Of a stretch of 42,413 bases of DNA, positions 31,008-39,053 are shown in pieces (the first letter of the stretch is position 1; every line of letters begins with the position of its first letter). Both the position numbers and the translations under genes were made by a program. The DNA lies in assembly GCA_035575835.1 (NCBI GenBank), contig DATLXM010000072.1:1-42413 (forward strand). Reading direction: 5' to 3'. This DNA is from Gaiellasilicea sp035575835 (GTDB lineage: Bacteria > Actinomycetota > Thermoleophilia > Gaiellales > Gaiellaceae). The notes beneath the pieces are model-generated. The model had not been told where the DNA came from, did not search any database, and saw nothing but the letters and a program-made list of their open reading frames with translations.

Positions 31008-32195
31008 CTAGCCGACGAGCTTGTACGAGCCGTTCGACTGGATCTGGAAGATGTAGAACCGCGCGTTCAGCGGGTCGTTCGTCCTGGTCGAGAAGCGGAA
31101 GTCGCCCCCGAGGATCCAGTTCTTGACGACGATGCGCTTCACGTTGCGGACCACGTCACGCCGATCCTTGATCTGGCCCTTGCCGACGTTGCACGCGCGC
31201 CTGATCGCGTTCATCGCGACCTGCACGGCACCGTAGGTCGGGGGCCCGAACGACTCCAGGCTCGACTTCGGGTTGTCCCGCTTCCAGCCGGCGATCAGCG
31301 CCTTGTTGTAGGCGAAGCCGCTGATGTCCGGAGCGAAGTTCGAGACGTACGAGCCCGGGAGCTTGAACTTGTCCGGCGAGTTGGAGCCGTCGCCGCCGAA
31401 CACCTTCGCCCGCTTGCCCTGCTCGAGCAGCTGCTGGCCGAACGTCTGCGCGTCCTCCGGCTGCTGCGTCGGGAAGAAGACGATCTGAGCGTCGTTCGGC
31501 ACCTTGGTCACGAGCGAGGAGAAGTCGGTCGTCTTGACCGACGTCGACTCGCGGATGACCGTGACACCCTTCGCCTTCAGGAACGACTGCGCCGCGTCGG
31601 CGAGACCCACCGAGTACGGCTCCTGGAAGTCGATGATCACGACCTTGCTCACCTTCAGCTTCTCGACCATGAACTTCGCGTCGCTCGGGCCCTGGATGTA
31701 GTCGCCGCCGACGACGCGGAAGAACGCCTGCGTCGCCTCCTTGACCGCACCCTGGGTGAGAGACGTCCGGGTCGCGGACGGGGAGATGTGCGCGAGCCCG
31801 GCCTGGAAGTAGGTCCGGCTCGTCGCTGCGACCGCACCCGAAGTGGCCGGCCCGATCACCGCGACGACGCTCCTGTCCGCCACGTACTTCTGGGCGAGAG
31901 CCTGCGCCGGAGCAGGGCCCTGCTCGACCGGCGTGTCGCCGGTGACGAGGCGGATCCTGAGCCCGTACGTCCTCTGCAGCCGCTTGACGGCATACTTCGC
32001 CCAGCTCAGCTGTGCGTTGCCGAGGAAGCCCGCTCCGCCGGTCAACGGCGTCACGAGCGCGATCTTCAGCGTGGACTTGCAGCTCACTGCCTGCTGCGCG
32101 TCGGCGCTGACCGTTGCCGCCGGGCGCGCAACCGCAGTCGCCGCGAGCACCGCGGCCACGACGCTCACGAGCGCCAACATGATGGCTCTCTTCAT
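31008..32195 (-). CDS. Branched-chain amino acid ABC transporter substrate-binding protein LivK-like
   Basis: 395 residues from ATG 32195 with GGAGGG nine bases upstream. A Sec signal (LALVSVVAAVLAATAVARP) precedes a Periplasmic-binding-protein type 6 fold: STLKIALVTPLTGGAGFLGN, VVAVIGPATSGAVAA, HISPSATRTSLTQ and KVVIIDFQEPYSVGLADAAQ. No lipobox Cys is seen at the cleavage site, so its anchoring is unclear. It is the first structural gene of the liv operon; its ligand may be an amino acid or amide. Confidence 0.92.
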   Translation of the reverse strand: MKRAIMLALVSVVAAVLAATAVARPAATVSADAQQAVSCKSTLKIALVTPLTGGAGFLGNAQLSWAKYAVKRLQRTYGLRIRLVTGDTPVEQGPAPAQALAQKYVADRSVVAVIGPATSGAVAATSRTYFQAGLAHISPSATRTSLTQGAVKEATQAFFRVVGGDYIQGPSDAKFMVEKLKVSKVVIIDFQEPYSVGLADAAQSFLKAKGVTVIRESTSVKTTDFSSLVTKVPNDAQIVFFPTQQPEDAQTFGQQLLEQGKRAKVFGGDGSNSPDKFKLPGSYVSNFAPDISGFAYNKALIAGWKRDNPKSSLESFGPPTYGAVQVAMNAIRRACNVGKGQIKDRRDVVRNVKRIVVKNWILGGDFRFSTRTNDPLNARFYIFQIQSNGSYKLVG

Positions 32196-32228
32196 TCGAT
32201 GCCCTCCATTGTGGATGTACCGGTTTCC

Positions 32229-32255
32229 GTCATATGAGACGCCTTTTCGAGTCAA
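32229..32255 (-). promoter_or_regulatory. Putative livK promoter
   Basis: On the minus strand TTGACT (32250-32255) and TATGAC (32229-32234) are good hexamers separated by a short 15-bp spacer, about 35 bases before the livK ATG. The -35 overlaps the stop of the cupin gene, so livK can be transcribed independently of it. Confidence 0.35.
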
Positions 32256-32971
32256 GTTGTTGCCGCGGCCCCGGCGGCGTCGTAGGAGCGCGACGCGGGA
32301 TCGCCGGACGGGTGGAAGACGCCGAGGATCCGCATCACCCCGGGGCCGGTGTTCTCGATGCAGTGGACCTGCTCCGGCGGCAGGTGGAAGCACGACCCCG
32401 CGTGGAGCGGGATCTGCTCGCCGCCGAGGTGCGCGAGCCCGTCGCCCTCGACGATGTAGCCGACCTCGTCGTAGGTGTGGCTGTGGTCGGGCGCCCGGCA
32501 CGGCTCGACGATGCCGACGAACTGGGTCACCTGGGCGCAGCCCGCATCCTGGTTGACCAGATAACGGAACGTCCGCTTCGCATCGGCGCGCAGCTCCTCC
32601 TGCTCGTCGAAGCGAACGACGACCTGCCTGCCGTCCAGCTCCTCGCCGGGCGGCGAAAGCACAGAGAGCACGACGAGCTCTTCTGGGCTCGAGTTGACGA
32701 CCGACCAACCTTCGCCTGCGCGGAGGTACACACCTGCATCGCGCTCGAGCCGGTGTGACTCTCCGTCGAGGAGGAGGGTGCCGCTGCCGGCGGCCACGTA
32801 GAGCAACTCGTCGTGGTCCGCGTCCAGCCGTTCGAGTGAGCGCCCGGGCGAGAAGCGGAGCAACCGCTGCTCGAGCAGCCCCGCGGCGAGGGTCGTCTTC
32901 TCGAGCACGGTGTCCCCCGCGGGACGGTGTCCCTCGAGGTCGTGCTCGTCGATCACCGTTGCTTGCCGCAT
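32252..32971 (-). CDS. Two-cupin-domain protein
   Basis: 239 residues. The first cupin barrel is at about 36-105 (HDELLYVAAGSGTLLLDGES) and the second at about 150-225 with metal-type ligands HSHTYDEVGYIVEGDG and PPEQVHCIEN. The second site is HxH-E-H, a likely metal centre; the first is less complete. Bicupins include dioxygenases, quercetinases and ureidoglycine aminohydrolase-like enzymes, so a nitrogen-catabolic enzyme is possible next to an amino acid importer, but I cannot name it. A perfect TTGACA box lies upstream, with the -10 six bases before the ATG. Confidence 0.8.
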   Translation of the reverse strand: MRQATVIDEHDLEGHRPAGDTVLEKTTLAAGLLEQRLLRFSPGRSLERLDADHDELLYVAAGSGTLLLDGESHRLERDAGVYLRAGEGWSVVNSSPEELVVLSVLSPPGEELDGRQVVVRFDEQEELRADAKRTFRYLVNQDAGCAQVTQFVGIVEPCRAPDHSHTYDEVGYIVEGDGLAHLGGEQIPLHAGSCFHLPPEQVHCIENTGPGVMRILGVFHPSGDPASRSYDAAGAAATT

Positions 32972-32977
32972 TGCTCA

Positions 32978-33044
32978 ATCGAACCCTCTAAGCGCTGACA
33001 TGTCAACAACTCGTTGGAATCCCGATCGGTGCGTCGCCTAGAGT
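32978..33044. promoter_or_regulatory. Divergent promoters with TGACATGTCA palindrome
   Basis: For the cupin gene (minus): TTGACA (33001-33006), 17-bp spacer, TTCGAT (32978-32983), six bases to the ATG. For the ABC ATPase gene (plus): TAGAGT (33039-33044), six bases to the GTG. The perfect palindrome TGACATGTCA (32996-33005) covers the cupin -35 box, an ideal place for a repressor. Both transcripts would be leaderless. Confidence 0.5.
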
Positions 33045-33050
33045 GGACGG

Positions 33051-34019
33051 GTGAACGTCGTCGAGGCGATCGATCTCCGCCGGACCTACAAGACCACCAC
33101 CGGCACGATCCGAAGGCGGTCGCTCGAGGTCGAAGCCGTGCGCGGCGTCAGCTTCTCGATCGCGGAGGGCGAGCTCTTCGGCTTGCTCGGACCGAACGGA
33201 GCCGGCAAGACGACGACGATCAAGATGCTGATCACGCTCCTGATCCCGACCTCGGGCGAGGCGAGAGTGCTCGGCCACGACGTCGTCAAGGACGCCCGCT
33301 GGGTTCGCCAGCGGATCGGCTATGTGTTCGGCGGCGACCGCGGGCTCTACGAGCGCCTCTCCGCCCTCGACAACCTTCGCTATTTCGCCGAGCTCTATGG
33401 CGTCGACCCGCGGAAGCAGAAGCCTCGGATCCAGGAGTTGCTCGACCTCGTCGGCCTCACGGGCCGTGAGAAGGAGCGCGTCGAGGGCTACTCGCGCGGC
33501 ATGCGCCAGCGGCTGCACATTGCGCGCGGCCTCCTCCACGACCCGCCCGTCGTCTTCCTGGACGAGCCGACGATCGGCGTCGACCCCGTCGGCGCGCGCG
33601 AGCTCCGGGCCACGATCGCCTCGCTGACCGCTTCCGGGAAGACCGTGCTCCTGACGACGCACTACATGTTCGAGGCCGACGCGCTGTGCGACCGGATCGC
33701 CGTGATCGCAGACGGCCAGATCGTGGCTCAGGGTACCCCGCAGGAGCTGAAGGCGGGTGTCGCGGACGGGAGCATCGTCGAGGTCGAGGTGTTCGGCGTC
33801 GAGGAGGCTTCGGTCGAGCGCGTCAAGGCACTCGAGGGCGTGCGCGCGGTCACGATCGAAGAGCGGGAGCAGAAGCAGCTCCTGATCGTCCAGACCGCCC
33901 CGGGCCTCGAGCTGACCCACGCAATCCTCTCGCAGCTGAACGGAACCTCGGTCGGACGCGTCTCGTCCCGCGAGCCCACGCTCGAGGACGCGTACGTGCA
34001 GCTCGTCACCGCCGCCTGA
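33051..34019 (+). CDS. ABC exporter ATPase (DrrA-like)
   Basis: 322 residues from GTG 33051. Walker A is GPNGAGKT (47-54), the signature YSRGM (147-151), Walker B VVFLDEP (167-173) with IGVDPVGARELR as D loop, and a switch His in LLTTHYMFEAD. The C-terminal 75 residues form the accessory domain found in DrrA/NodI-type exporters. It energises the four permeases encoded downstream. Its stop overlaps the first permease start (TGATG). The substrate is unknown; relatives export antibiotics, lipids or polysaccharide precursors. Confidence 0.92.
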   Translation: MNVVEAIDLRRTYKTTTGTIRRRSLEVEAVRGVSFSIAEGELFGLLGPNGAGKTTTIKMLITLLIPTSGEARVLGHDVVKDARWVRQRIGYVFGGDRGLYERLSALDNLRYFAELYGVDPRKQKPRIQELLDLVGLTGREKERVEGYSRGMRQRLHIARGLLHDPPVVFLDEPTIGVDPVGARELRATIASLTASGKTVLLTTHYMFEADALCDRIAVIADGQIVAQGTPQELKAGVADGSIVEVEVFGVEEASVERVKALEGVRAVTIEEREQKQLLIVQTAPGLELTHAILSQLNGTSVGRVSSREPTLEDAYVQLVTAA

Positions 34020-34792
34020 TGCTGCACACCCTGCGGATGATCCGGATCGGCTGGATCCTCCAGCTGAAGACGATGGCGCGATCGGGCTTCGACGTGATGC
34101 AGGCCGTGGTGACCCCGATCGTCTACGCCTCGATCGCCTTCTTTCTCTACCGCCGCGGCGGCGGCGCCGAGACGCTCCTCTGGGTCTCGCTCGGAGCCGC
34201 GTTCATGGGGCTCTGGGCCTCGACCCTCTGGGGCGCCGGCAACACGATCCAGCGGCAGCGCTCCCAGCAGACACTCGAGTTCGCGATCGCCTCGCCGACG
34301 CCGTTCCTCGTCTCGCTGATCGGGACGAGCCTCGCGAGCTCGACCGTCGGGCTCTACTCGCTCGTGGCGACGCTCGCGTGGGGCCGGTTGCTCTTCGGCG
34401 TCCCGCTGGAGCTCGCGCACCCGTTCCTCTTCGCGCTCTCGCTCCCCGCGGCCGTGCTCTCGCTCGGTCTGCTCGGGATCGTGATGGCGGCGACGCTGAT
34501 CCTCTACCGCTACGCGTACGCGCTCGCGAACATGCTCGAGTACCCGATCTGGCTGGCCGCCGGCCTGCTCGCGCCGATCGCGCTCCTGCCGGACTGGGTG
34601 CACCCGATCTCGTACGCGCTCGCACCCACCTGGGGTGCCCGCGCGGTACGGGAGAGCGTCCTCGGCGGCTCGCCGCTGTTCGCGATCGGGATGTGCCTCG
34701 CGCTCGCAGCGGTCTACCTCGTGATCGGCTACTTCTTCGTCCGCAACTTCGAGCAGCTCGCGCGCAAGCGGGCGACGCTGGCGCTCTCGTGA
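34019..34792 (+). CDS. ABC-2 permease, module 1 subunit A
   Basis: 257 residues with six predicted helices, starting MLHTLRMIRIGWILQLKTMA. Features of ABC-2 exporters are QRQRSQQTLEFAIASPTP (the coupling region after helix 2) and ANMLEYPIWLAAGLLAPIAL. It is clearly paralogous to the permease at 35596-36366, sharing the layout IGW, ANMLEYPIWL versus GNMLEYPVWL, ALAPTWG and KATLSLS versus RATLALS. ATG overlaps the ATPase stop. Confidence 0.88.
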   Translation: MLHTLRMIRIGWILQLKTMARSGFDVMQAVVTPIVYASIAFFLYRRGGGAETLLWVSLGAAFMGLWASTLWGAGNTIQRQRSQQTLEFAIASPTPFLVSLIGTSLASSTVGLYSLVATLAWGRLLFGVPLELAHPFLFALSLPAAVLSLGLLGIVMAATLILYRYAYALANMLEYPIWLAAGLLAPIALLPDWVHPISYALAPTWGARAVRESVLGGSPLFAIGMCLALAAVYLVIGYFFVRNFEQLARKRATLALS

Positions 34793-34802
34793 ATCAGTCG
34801 CA

Positions 34803-35588
34803 GTGAGCGGGGCGCGCGTCTTCGTCGTCGGCGGCGTCCTCTCCTACCGCGCCCTCTTCGGCTGGATGCAGCCGGTCGTCTACGTGCCGACGATGCTCGG
34901 CGGCCCGCTGTTCCAGATCCTCTTCTTCGCCTACATCGGCCGCGCGAGCGGGGTCGAGTCGGACGCCTTCTTCGTCGTCGGGAACGCAATCCAGGTGACC
35001 GCGATGGCGGGTGTCTTCGGGGTCGCGATGACGGTCGGCGGCGAGCGCTGGACACAGACGCTCTCGCTCGTGCTCGTCAGCCCGGCGAACCGGTTCGCGC
35101 TCTTCCTCGGCCGGGCGCTGCCGCTGATCGTGAACGGAGCGATCCTCTCCGCGTTCGGCTTCGTCGTCGGGATTGCGTTTCTCGACTTCGAGCTCCCTCT
35201 TAGCGTCCTCCCGGCCCTCGCGGCCTGTGTGCTCGTGACGACGGCGTCCTGCACCGCGTTCGGCTTCATCATCGGCTCGATCGGGCTCTACGCCCGCGAG
35301 ATCTTCGTCGCGGCGAACCTCGCCTACATCGGCCTGCTCCTCTTCTGCGGCGTCAACGTGCCGCTCGACGAGCTGCCGGCGTGGATGCGCGCGATCAGCG
35401 AGGTGCTCCCGCTGACGCACGGGGTTCAGGCGGCGCGCCTCGTCGCGGACGGCGGCACGCTCGGAAGCGTCGACGGGCTGATCGTGCACGAGGCGGCGAT
35501 CGGCGTGGGCTACGCGCTCGCCGCCTACTTCCTCTTCCGGGCATTCGAGGCCGCGGGGCGCCGCGACGCGACCTTCGACAACTATTGA
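34803..35588 (+). CDS. ABC-2 permease, module 1 subunit B
   Basis: 261 residues from GTG 34803, six helices. It starts SGARVFVVGGVLSYRALFGW, with FAYIGRASGVESDAFFVVGN, GGERWTQTLSLVLVSPANR (coupling helix) and FCGVNVPLDELPAWM. It is paralogous to 36380-37165. It presumably forms a heterodimer with the preceding permease. Ten bases separate it from subunit A and seven from the next gene. Confidence 0.88.
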   Translation: MSGARVFVVGGVLSYRALFGWMQPVVYVPTMLGGPLFQILFFAYIGRASGVESDAFFVVGNAIQVTAMAGVFGVAMTVGGERWTQTLSLVLVSPANRFALFLGRALPLIVNGAILSAFGFVVGIAFLDFELPLSVLPALAACVLVTTASCTAFGFIIGSIGLYAREIFVAANLAYIGLLLFCGVNVPLDELPAWMRAISEVLPLTHGVQAARLVADGGTLGSVDGLIVHEAAIGVGYALAAYFLFRAFEAAGRRDATFDNY

Positions 35589-35595
35589 GGCACTG

Positions 35596-36366
35596 ATGCG
35601 TACCCTGCGGCTCCTCTGGATCGGCTGGCTCTTCCACATGAAGATGCTGACGCGGTCGGCGTTCAACTTCGTGCTCGGGATCATCTACCCGCTCTTCTTC
35701 GCGTCGGCCGCGTTCTTCATGTTTCGCGCCGGTGACGACCCGAAGCCGCTCCTCTACGCCTCCCTCGGGGCGGCCGTGATGGGGATCTGGGGAGCGACGA
35801 GCACCGCCGCGGGCGCCGCCATGGCGCGTGAGCGCTGGACCGGCACGCTCGAGCTCCTCGTGGCGGCGCCCGTCAACTTCGGCCTCGTGCTCCTGCCGGT
35901 GACGATCGCGATGGCGACGATCGGGATCTACAGCATGGCCTCGACGCTCGCCTGGGGCTGGCTCGTCTTCGGAATCCCGATTCACATCGGCGACCCGCTC
36001 GCGTTCTTCCTCGCCGTCCCGGCCACGGTCGTCTCGATCGGCGCGCTCGGCTTCCTGATGGCGGTCGCCTTCGTCCGCTTTCGCCAGGCCTGGGCGCTCG
36101 GGAACATGCTCGAGTACCCCGTCTGGCTGATCTCGGGGTTCCTCGTCCCGCTGACGCTCTTCCCGGGCTGGGTCAGGCCGATCTCGTGGGCGCTCGCGCC
36201 GACCTGGGGAGTCAGCGCGATCCGCGAGGCCGCGCTCGGCGGCGCACCCTACGCGGACATCGGTGCGGCACTCGCGCTCGGCGTCGCCTACACCGTGGCC
36301 GGAGTCCTGCTCGTGAACCGGGCGCTGCGGGCCGCGCGCGCCAAGGCGACGCTCTCGCTGTCGTGA
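35596..36366 (+). CDS. ABC-2 permease, module 2 subunit A
   Basis: 256 residues starting MRTLRLLWIGWLFHMKMLTR, six helices. RERWTGTLELLVAAPVNF-type coupling segment (ARERWTGTLELLVAAP) and LGNMLEYPVWLISGFLVPLT are present. It is a duplicate of the permease at 34019-34792. No second ATPase gene accompanies it, so it must share the single ATPase of this cluster or use one encoded elsewhere. Confidence 0.88.
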   Translation: MRTLRLLWIGWLFHMKMLTRSAFNFVLGIIYPLFFASAAFFMFRAGDDPKPLLYASLGAAVMGIWGATSTAAGAAMARERWTGTLELLVAAPVNFGLVLLPVTIAMATIGIYSMASTLAWGWLVFGIPIHIGDPLAFFLAVPATVVSIGALGFLMAVAFVRFRQAWALGNMLEYPVWLISGFLVPLTLFPGWVRPISWALAPTWGVSAIREAALGGAPYADIGAALALGVAYTVAGVLLVNRALRAARAKATLSLS

Positions 36367-36379
36367 GCGGGGCGTTGTC

Positions 36380-37165
36380 GTGACGGCCGCGCGGGTCTTC
36401 TTCGTCGGCGGGCTGATCAGCTACCGCGCCCTCTTCGGCTGGCTCTCGCCGTGGGTCTTCATCCCGAGCCTCCTCGTGGCGCCCGTCTTTCAGATCCTGC
36501 TCTTCGTCTACATCGGCCGCTCGGCAGCGCTCGAGTCAGACGAGTTCTACGTGATCGGGAACGGGATCCAGTACGCCGCGGTTCCGTGCGTCTTCGCGAT
36601 GACGAACATCATCGCCGGCGAGCGCCACCAGCAGACTCTCGGCTCGATCCTGATCACCCCGGCGCCGCGGCTCCCCCTCTTCGTCGGGCGAGCCCTCCCG
36701 GTCGTCCTGAACGGATTTTTCGTCGCCGCCTTCGGGCTGGTCGTCGGCGGGGCGATCGTGGGGATCGACGTGCCGCTCTCCTCGGTTCCGGCGATCGCGC
36801 TCGTGACCGCGGTGAGCGCCTTCTCGTGCACGGGGCTCGGCCTCACGAGCGCCGCGATCGGCCTCGTCGTCCGCGAGACGGCTGTCCTCTCGAACATCAT
36901 CTTCGGGATCCTGCTCGTCTTCAGCGGGGCGAACATCCCCCTCGACGACCTCCCCGGCTGGATGAGCACGCTCGCCCAGGGGATGCCGTTCACCCACGGG
37001 ATCGAGGCGACCCGGCGGCTCGCCGACGGCGACGGTCTGGGCAGTGTCGGCGGCCTCGTTGCCACGGAGGCGCTGCTCGGGCTCGCCTACGCCGCCCTGG
37101 GCTTCGCGCTCCTCCGCGTGCTCGAGACGCACAGCCGCAAGCATGCGACTCTCGAGCGCGCCTGA
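36380..37165 (+). CDS. ABC-2 permease, module 2 subunit B
   Basis: 261 residues from GTG 36380, six helices. It starts TAARVFFVGGLISYRALFGW, with FVYIGRSAALESDEFYVIGN, AGERHQQTLGSILITPAPR and FSGANIPLDDLPGWM. Residue-by-residue layout matches the permease at 34803-35588. It is the last gene of the exporter operon and converges on the D-aminopeptidase gene with a 2-bp gap, so transcription must terminate inside or beyond that gene. Confidence 0.88.
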   Translation: MTAARVFFVGGLISYRALFGWLSPWVFIPSLLVAPVFQILLFVYIGRSAALESDEFYVIGNGIQYAAVPCVFAMTNIIAGERHQQTLGSILITPAPRLPLFVGRALPVVLNGFFVAAFGLVVGGAIVGIDVPLSSVPAIALVTAVSAFSCTGLGLTSAAIGLVVRETAVLSNIIFGILLVFSGANIPLDDLPGWMSTLAQGMPFTHGIEATRRLADGDGLGSVGGLVATEALLGLAYAALGFALLRVLETHSRKHATLERA

Positions 37166-37167
37166 CG

Positions 37168-37977
37168 CTAGAAGTAGAAGGTCGTCCAGGCCTCCCACCA
37201 CGTGTCCGCGGTGACGGAGATCGTGCGCGAGTCGACCCGCTCGACGCCCTTGCGGAAACGGAGCGCGTCGACGGCACCGGTGTGCTTGAACTCGACCTTG
37301 ATCTCGCAGGGGCTGCCCGGGTTCCACGGCTTCACCTTCGAGAGGTCGGCGAGCGCGCGCTTCGCTCCCTCCTCGATCATCGTGCGGGCGCGGACGGGTG
37401 GGATCTGCCGTGCCGACTGGACGCCGAGGCCGGTCTTGACCGCGACCGTGGTCAACCCGTCGCCGAGGAGCTCGCGACCCTCGACGCAGGCGGCCTCGTC
37501 GCCGGTGACGAGCAGGACCGGGCAGTCCCAGGTGCCGCAGACCGCCGCGTGGATCCCCGTCTCGCCGACGAGCGTGCCGTTGAACCAGAGGTTGAAGTAG
37601 TCCTTGCCCGAGACGGTGTGGTTGAGGACGCCGCCCTGGATGCCCGCGCGCGCGTGCATCCCCACGAGCAGGCATGCGTCGACGCCCCCCTCGAGGAAGG
37701 CGGTGTACTCGGTCCAGTCCTGCTGGACGACGAACTCGCAGTCGGGCTCGAGTAGTTCGGGGAGCAGCGAGTTGAACGAGAACTCCTCTCCAGCGCCGTG
37801 GCAGTCCATCACCACGATCTCGGTCGCGCCTCCGGCCTTCGCGCCGCGCACAGCCGCGTTGATCTCCTCGGTGTAGAGCTTGCGGCCCTCGTCGTAGAGG
37901 GGAGCGCCGCCGCTCGTCTGGGCGCCCTTGACGATCCCGGAGACGCCCTCCATGTCAGTGATGATGTGGACGCGCAC
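37168..37977 (-). CDS. M55-family D-aminopeptidase (DppA-like)
   Basis: 269 residues from GTG 37977. Family marks are HIITDMEGVSGIV (zinc ligands D8, E10), VVMDCHGAGEE (H60), LVGMHARAG (H108) and GVLNHTVSG (H120). Such zinc enzymes release D-amino acids from D-Ala-containing peptides, typically cell-wall fragments, and assemble as decamers. No dipeptide transporter is adjacent. Start regions of this gene and the SDR gene are divergent with only 21 bp between. Confidence 0.92.
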   Translation of the reverse strand: MRVHIITDMEGVSGIVKGAQTSGGAPLYDEGRKLYTEEINAAVRGAKAGGATEIVVMDCHGAGEEFSFNSLLPELLEPDCEFVVQQDWTEYTAFLEGGVDACLLVGMHARAGIQGGVLNHTVSGKDYFNLWFNGTLVGETGIHAAVCGTWDCPVLLVTGDEAACVEGRELLGDGLTTVAVKTGLGVQSARQIPPVRARTMIEEGAKRALADLSKVKPWNPGSPCEIKVEFKHTGAVDALRFRKGVERVDSRTISVTADTWWEAWTTFYF

Positions 37978-37984
37978 CGGCGGG

Positions 37985-37991
37985 TAGCGTA
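37985..37991. promoter_or_regulatory. Overlapping divergent -10 boxes
   Basis: TAGCGTA contains TAGCGT on the plus strand, eight bases before the SDR GTG, and TACGCT on the minus strand, eight bases before the D-aminopeptidase GTG. With only 21 bp between the two starts, both transcripts would be leaderless and the promoters mutually exclusive. Confidence 0.4.
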
Positions 37992-37998
37992 AGCGATC

Positions 37999-38778
37999 GT
38001 GGAGACCGGCCTCGCAGGGAAGGGCGTCCTCGTCACCGGAGCCTCCGGTGGGATCGGCGCGGCGTGCGCCAGAGCCTTCGCCGCAGAGGGCGCGCGCGTT
38101 CTCGTCCACTACCACCTCGGCGAGGAGCGAGCGCGCGAGGTCGCCGCGGAGCTCGGCGGCGTCCCCATCGTCCAGGCAGACCTCACGGACGAGCGCGAGG
38201 TCGACCGGATGTGGGAGGAGGCGCGCGCGACGCTCGGACGGATCGAGGTCTGTGCCGCCGTGGCGGGCGTCTGGCCCTCCGACGACGAGCCGGTCTGGGC
38301 TCTCTCGCTGGAGCGCTGGGAGCGGACGCTGCGCCAGAACCTGACCTCGGTGTTCCTGACCGCGCGCGGCTTCCTCCGCGAGGTCGAGCGGAACGGCGAG
38401 GGCTCCCTCGTGCTCGTCGGCTCGACTGCGGGGCTCGTCGGCGAGGCCGGGCGCGCGGACTACGCGGCCGCCAAGTCGGCGGTGCTCGGCGGGCTCCTGC
38501 TCAGCCTCAAGAACGAGGTCGTCCGGATCGCGCCGAGCGCGCGCGTGAACGCCGTCGCGCCGGGCTGGACGGAGTCGCCGATGACCCGCGGACACGTCGA
38601 CCCGGAGGCGGTTCGGAAGATCTCGCGGACGATGGCGCTCCGCAAGGTCGCCCAGCCCGACGACGTCGCCCGCCAGGTCGTCGTCCTCGCCTCGGACGTG
38701 CTCTCCGGGCACGTCACCGGCCAGGTCGTGACTGTCGCCGGCGGGATGGAAGGGCGCGTCATCCACGACGACGGCTGA
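37999..38778 (+). CDS. Short-chain dehydrogenase/reductase (SDR)
   Basis: 259 residues from GTG 37999. Cofactor loop TGASGGIG (14-21), an NNAG-equivalent reading VAGVW, and catalytic Ser, Tyr and Lys in LVGSTAG and YAAAKSA are present. The C-terminal PGWTESPMT is the substrate-loop region. It resembles FabG-like NAD(P)H-dependent oxidoreductases; the NNAG variant and substrate are unassigned. Monocistronic, with a strong hairpin 22 bp after the stop. Confidence 0.9.
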   Translation: METGLAGKGVLVTGASGGIGAACARAFAAEGARVLVHYHLGEERAREVAAELGGVPIVQADLTDEREVDRMWEEARATLGRIEVCAAVAGVWPSDDEPVWALSLERWERTLRQNLTSVFLTARGFLREVERNGEGSLVLVGSTAGLVGEAGRADYAAAKSAVLGGLLLSLKNEVVRIAPSARVNAVAPGWTESPMTRGHVDPEAVRKISRTMALRKVAQPDDVARQVVVLASDVLSGHVTGQVVTVAGGMEGRVIHDDG

Positions 38779-38799
38779 CCCGGCCGAAGCGGAACGAGA

Positions 38800-38825
38800 A
38801 AGCGGCGAGCCGAGGCTCGCCGCTT
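38800..38825 (+). terminator. Terminator-like hairpin after the SDR gene
   Basis: AAGCGGCGAGCC (38800-38811) and GGCTCGCCGCTT (38814-38825) form a perfect stem of at least 11 bp with a 4-nt loop. No clear U tract follows. It begins the 449-bp gene-free stretch 38779-39227, which also holds a dispersed repeat copy, a second hairpin and a promoter-like box; I see no protein gene in that stretch. Confidence 0.6.
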
Positions 38826-38906
38826 CAGACCCGTCGAGCCGCAGGATGATTGCCGTCAGTCCCCGACCGGAAGAGTCGTTACCTCTATCGGAATCGCGGC
38901 AAGAAC

Positions 38907-39006
38907 CTTGAGCTACGGGCGAGCAGGCTCTTGGGAGCGAACGCGACCCTTCAGGGGTCTTGGCGCGATCGGGGTCAGCGAGAGCTGATCCCGATCTTCC
39001 TGCGCC
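38907..39006 (-). repeat. Dispersed modular hairpin repeat, copy 4
   Basis: Inverted orientation. On the minus strand: GGCGCAGGAA, a hairpin with 13-bp arms (GATCGGGATCAGC / GCTGACCCCGATC, one G-T pair, 4-nt loop, 38967-38996), GCGCCAAGACCCCTGAAGGG, TCGCGTTCGCTCCC, and CCGTAGCTCAAGG at the end. The arms are unrelated in sequence to those of copies 3 and 5 but have the same 13-4-13 geometry. Confidence 0.75.
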
Positions 39007-39022
39007 CTCGAACAAAGAAAAG

Positions 39023-39053
39023 GAGGAGGCCCCCGCCGCCAGGGGGCCTCCTC
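39023..39053 (-). terminator. Rho-independent terminator oriented to the minus strand
   Basis: A perfect 12-bp stem (GAGGAGGCCCCC, 39023-39034; GGGGGCCTCCTC, 39042-39053) with a 7-nt loop. On the minus strand the hairpin is followed by CTTTTCTTTGTT, a good U tract. No minus-strand gene is found upstream of it (39054-39227), so it may end an unannotated small RNA or serve as a bidirectional barrier before the metH/metF fusion gene. Confidence 0.65.
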
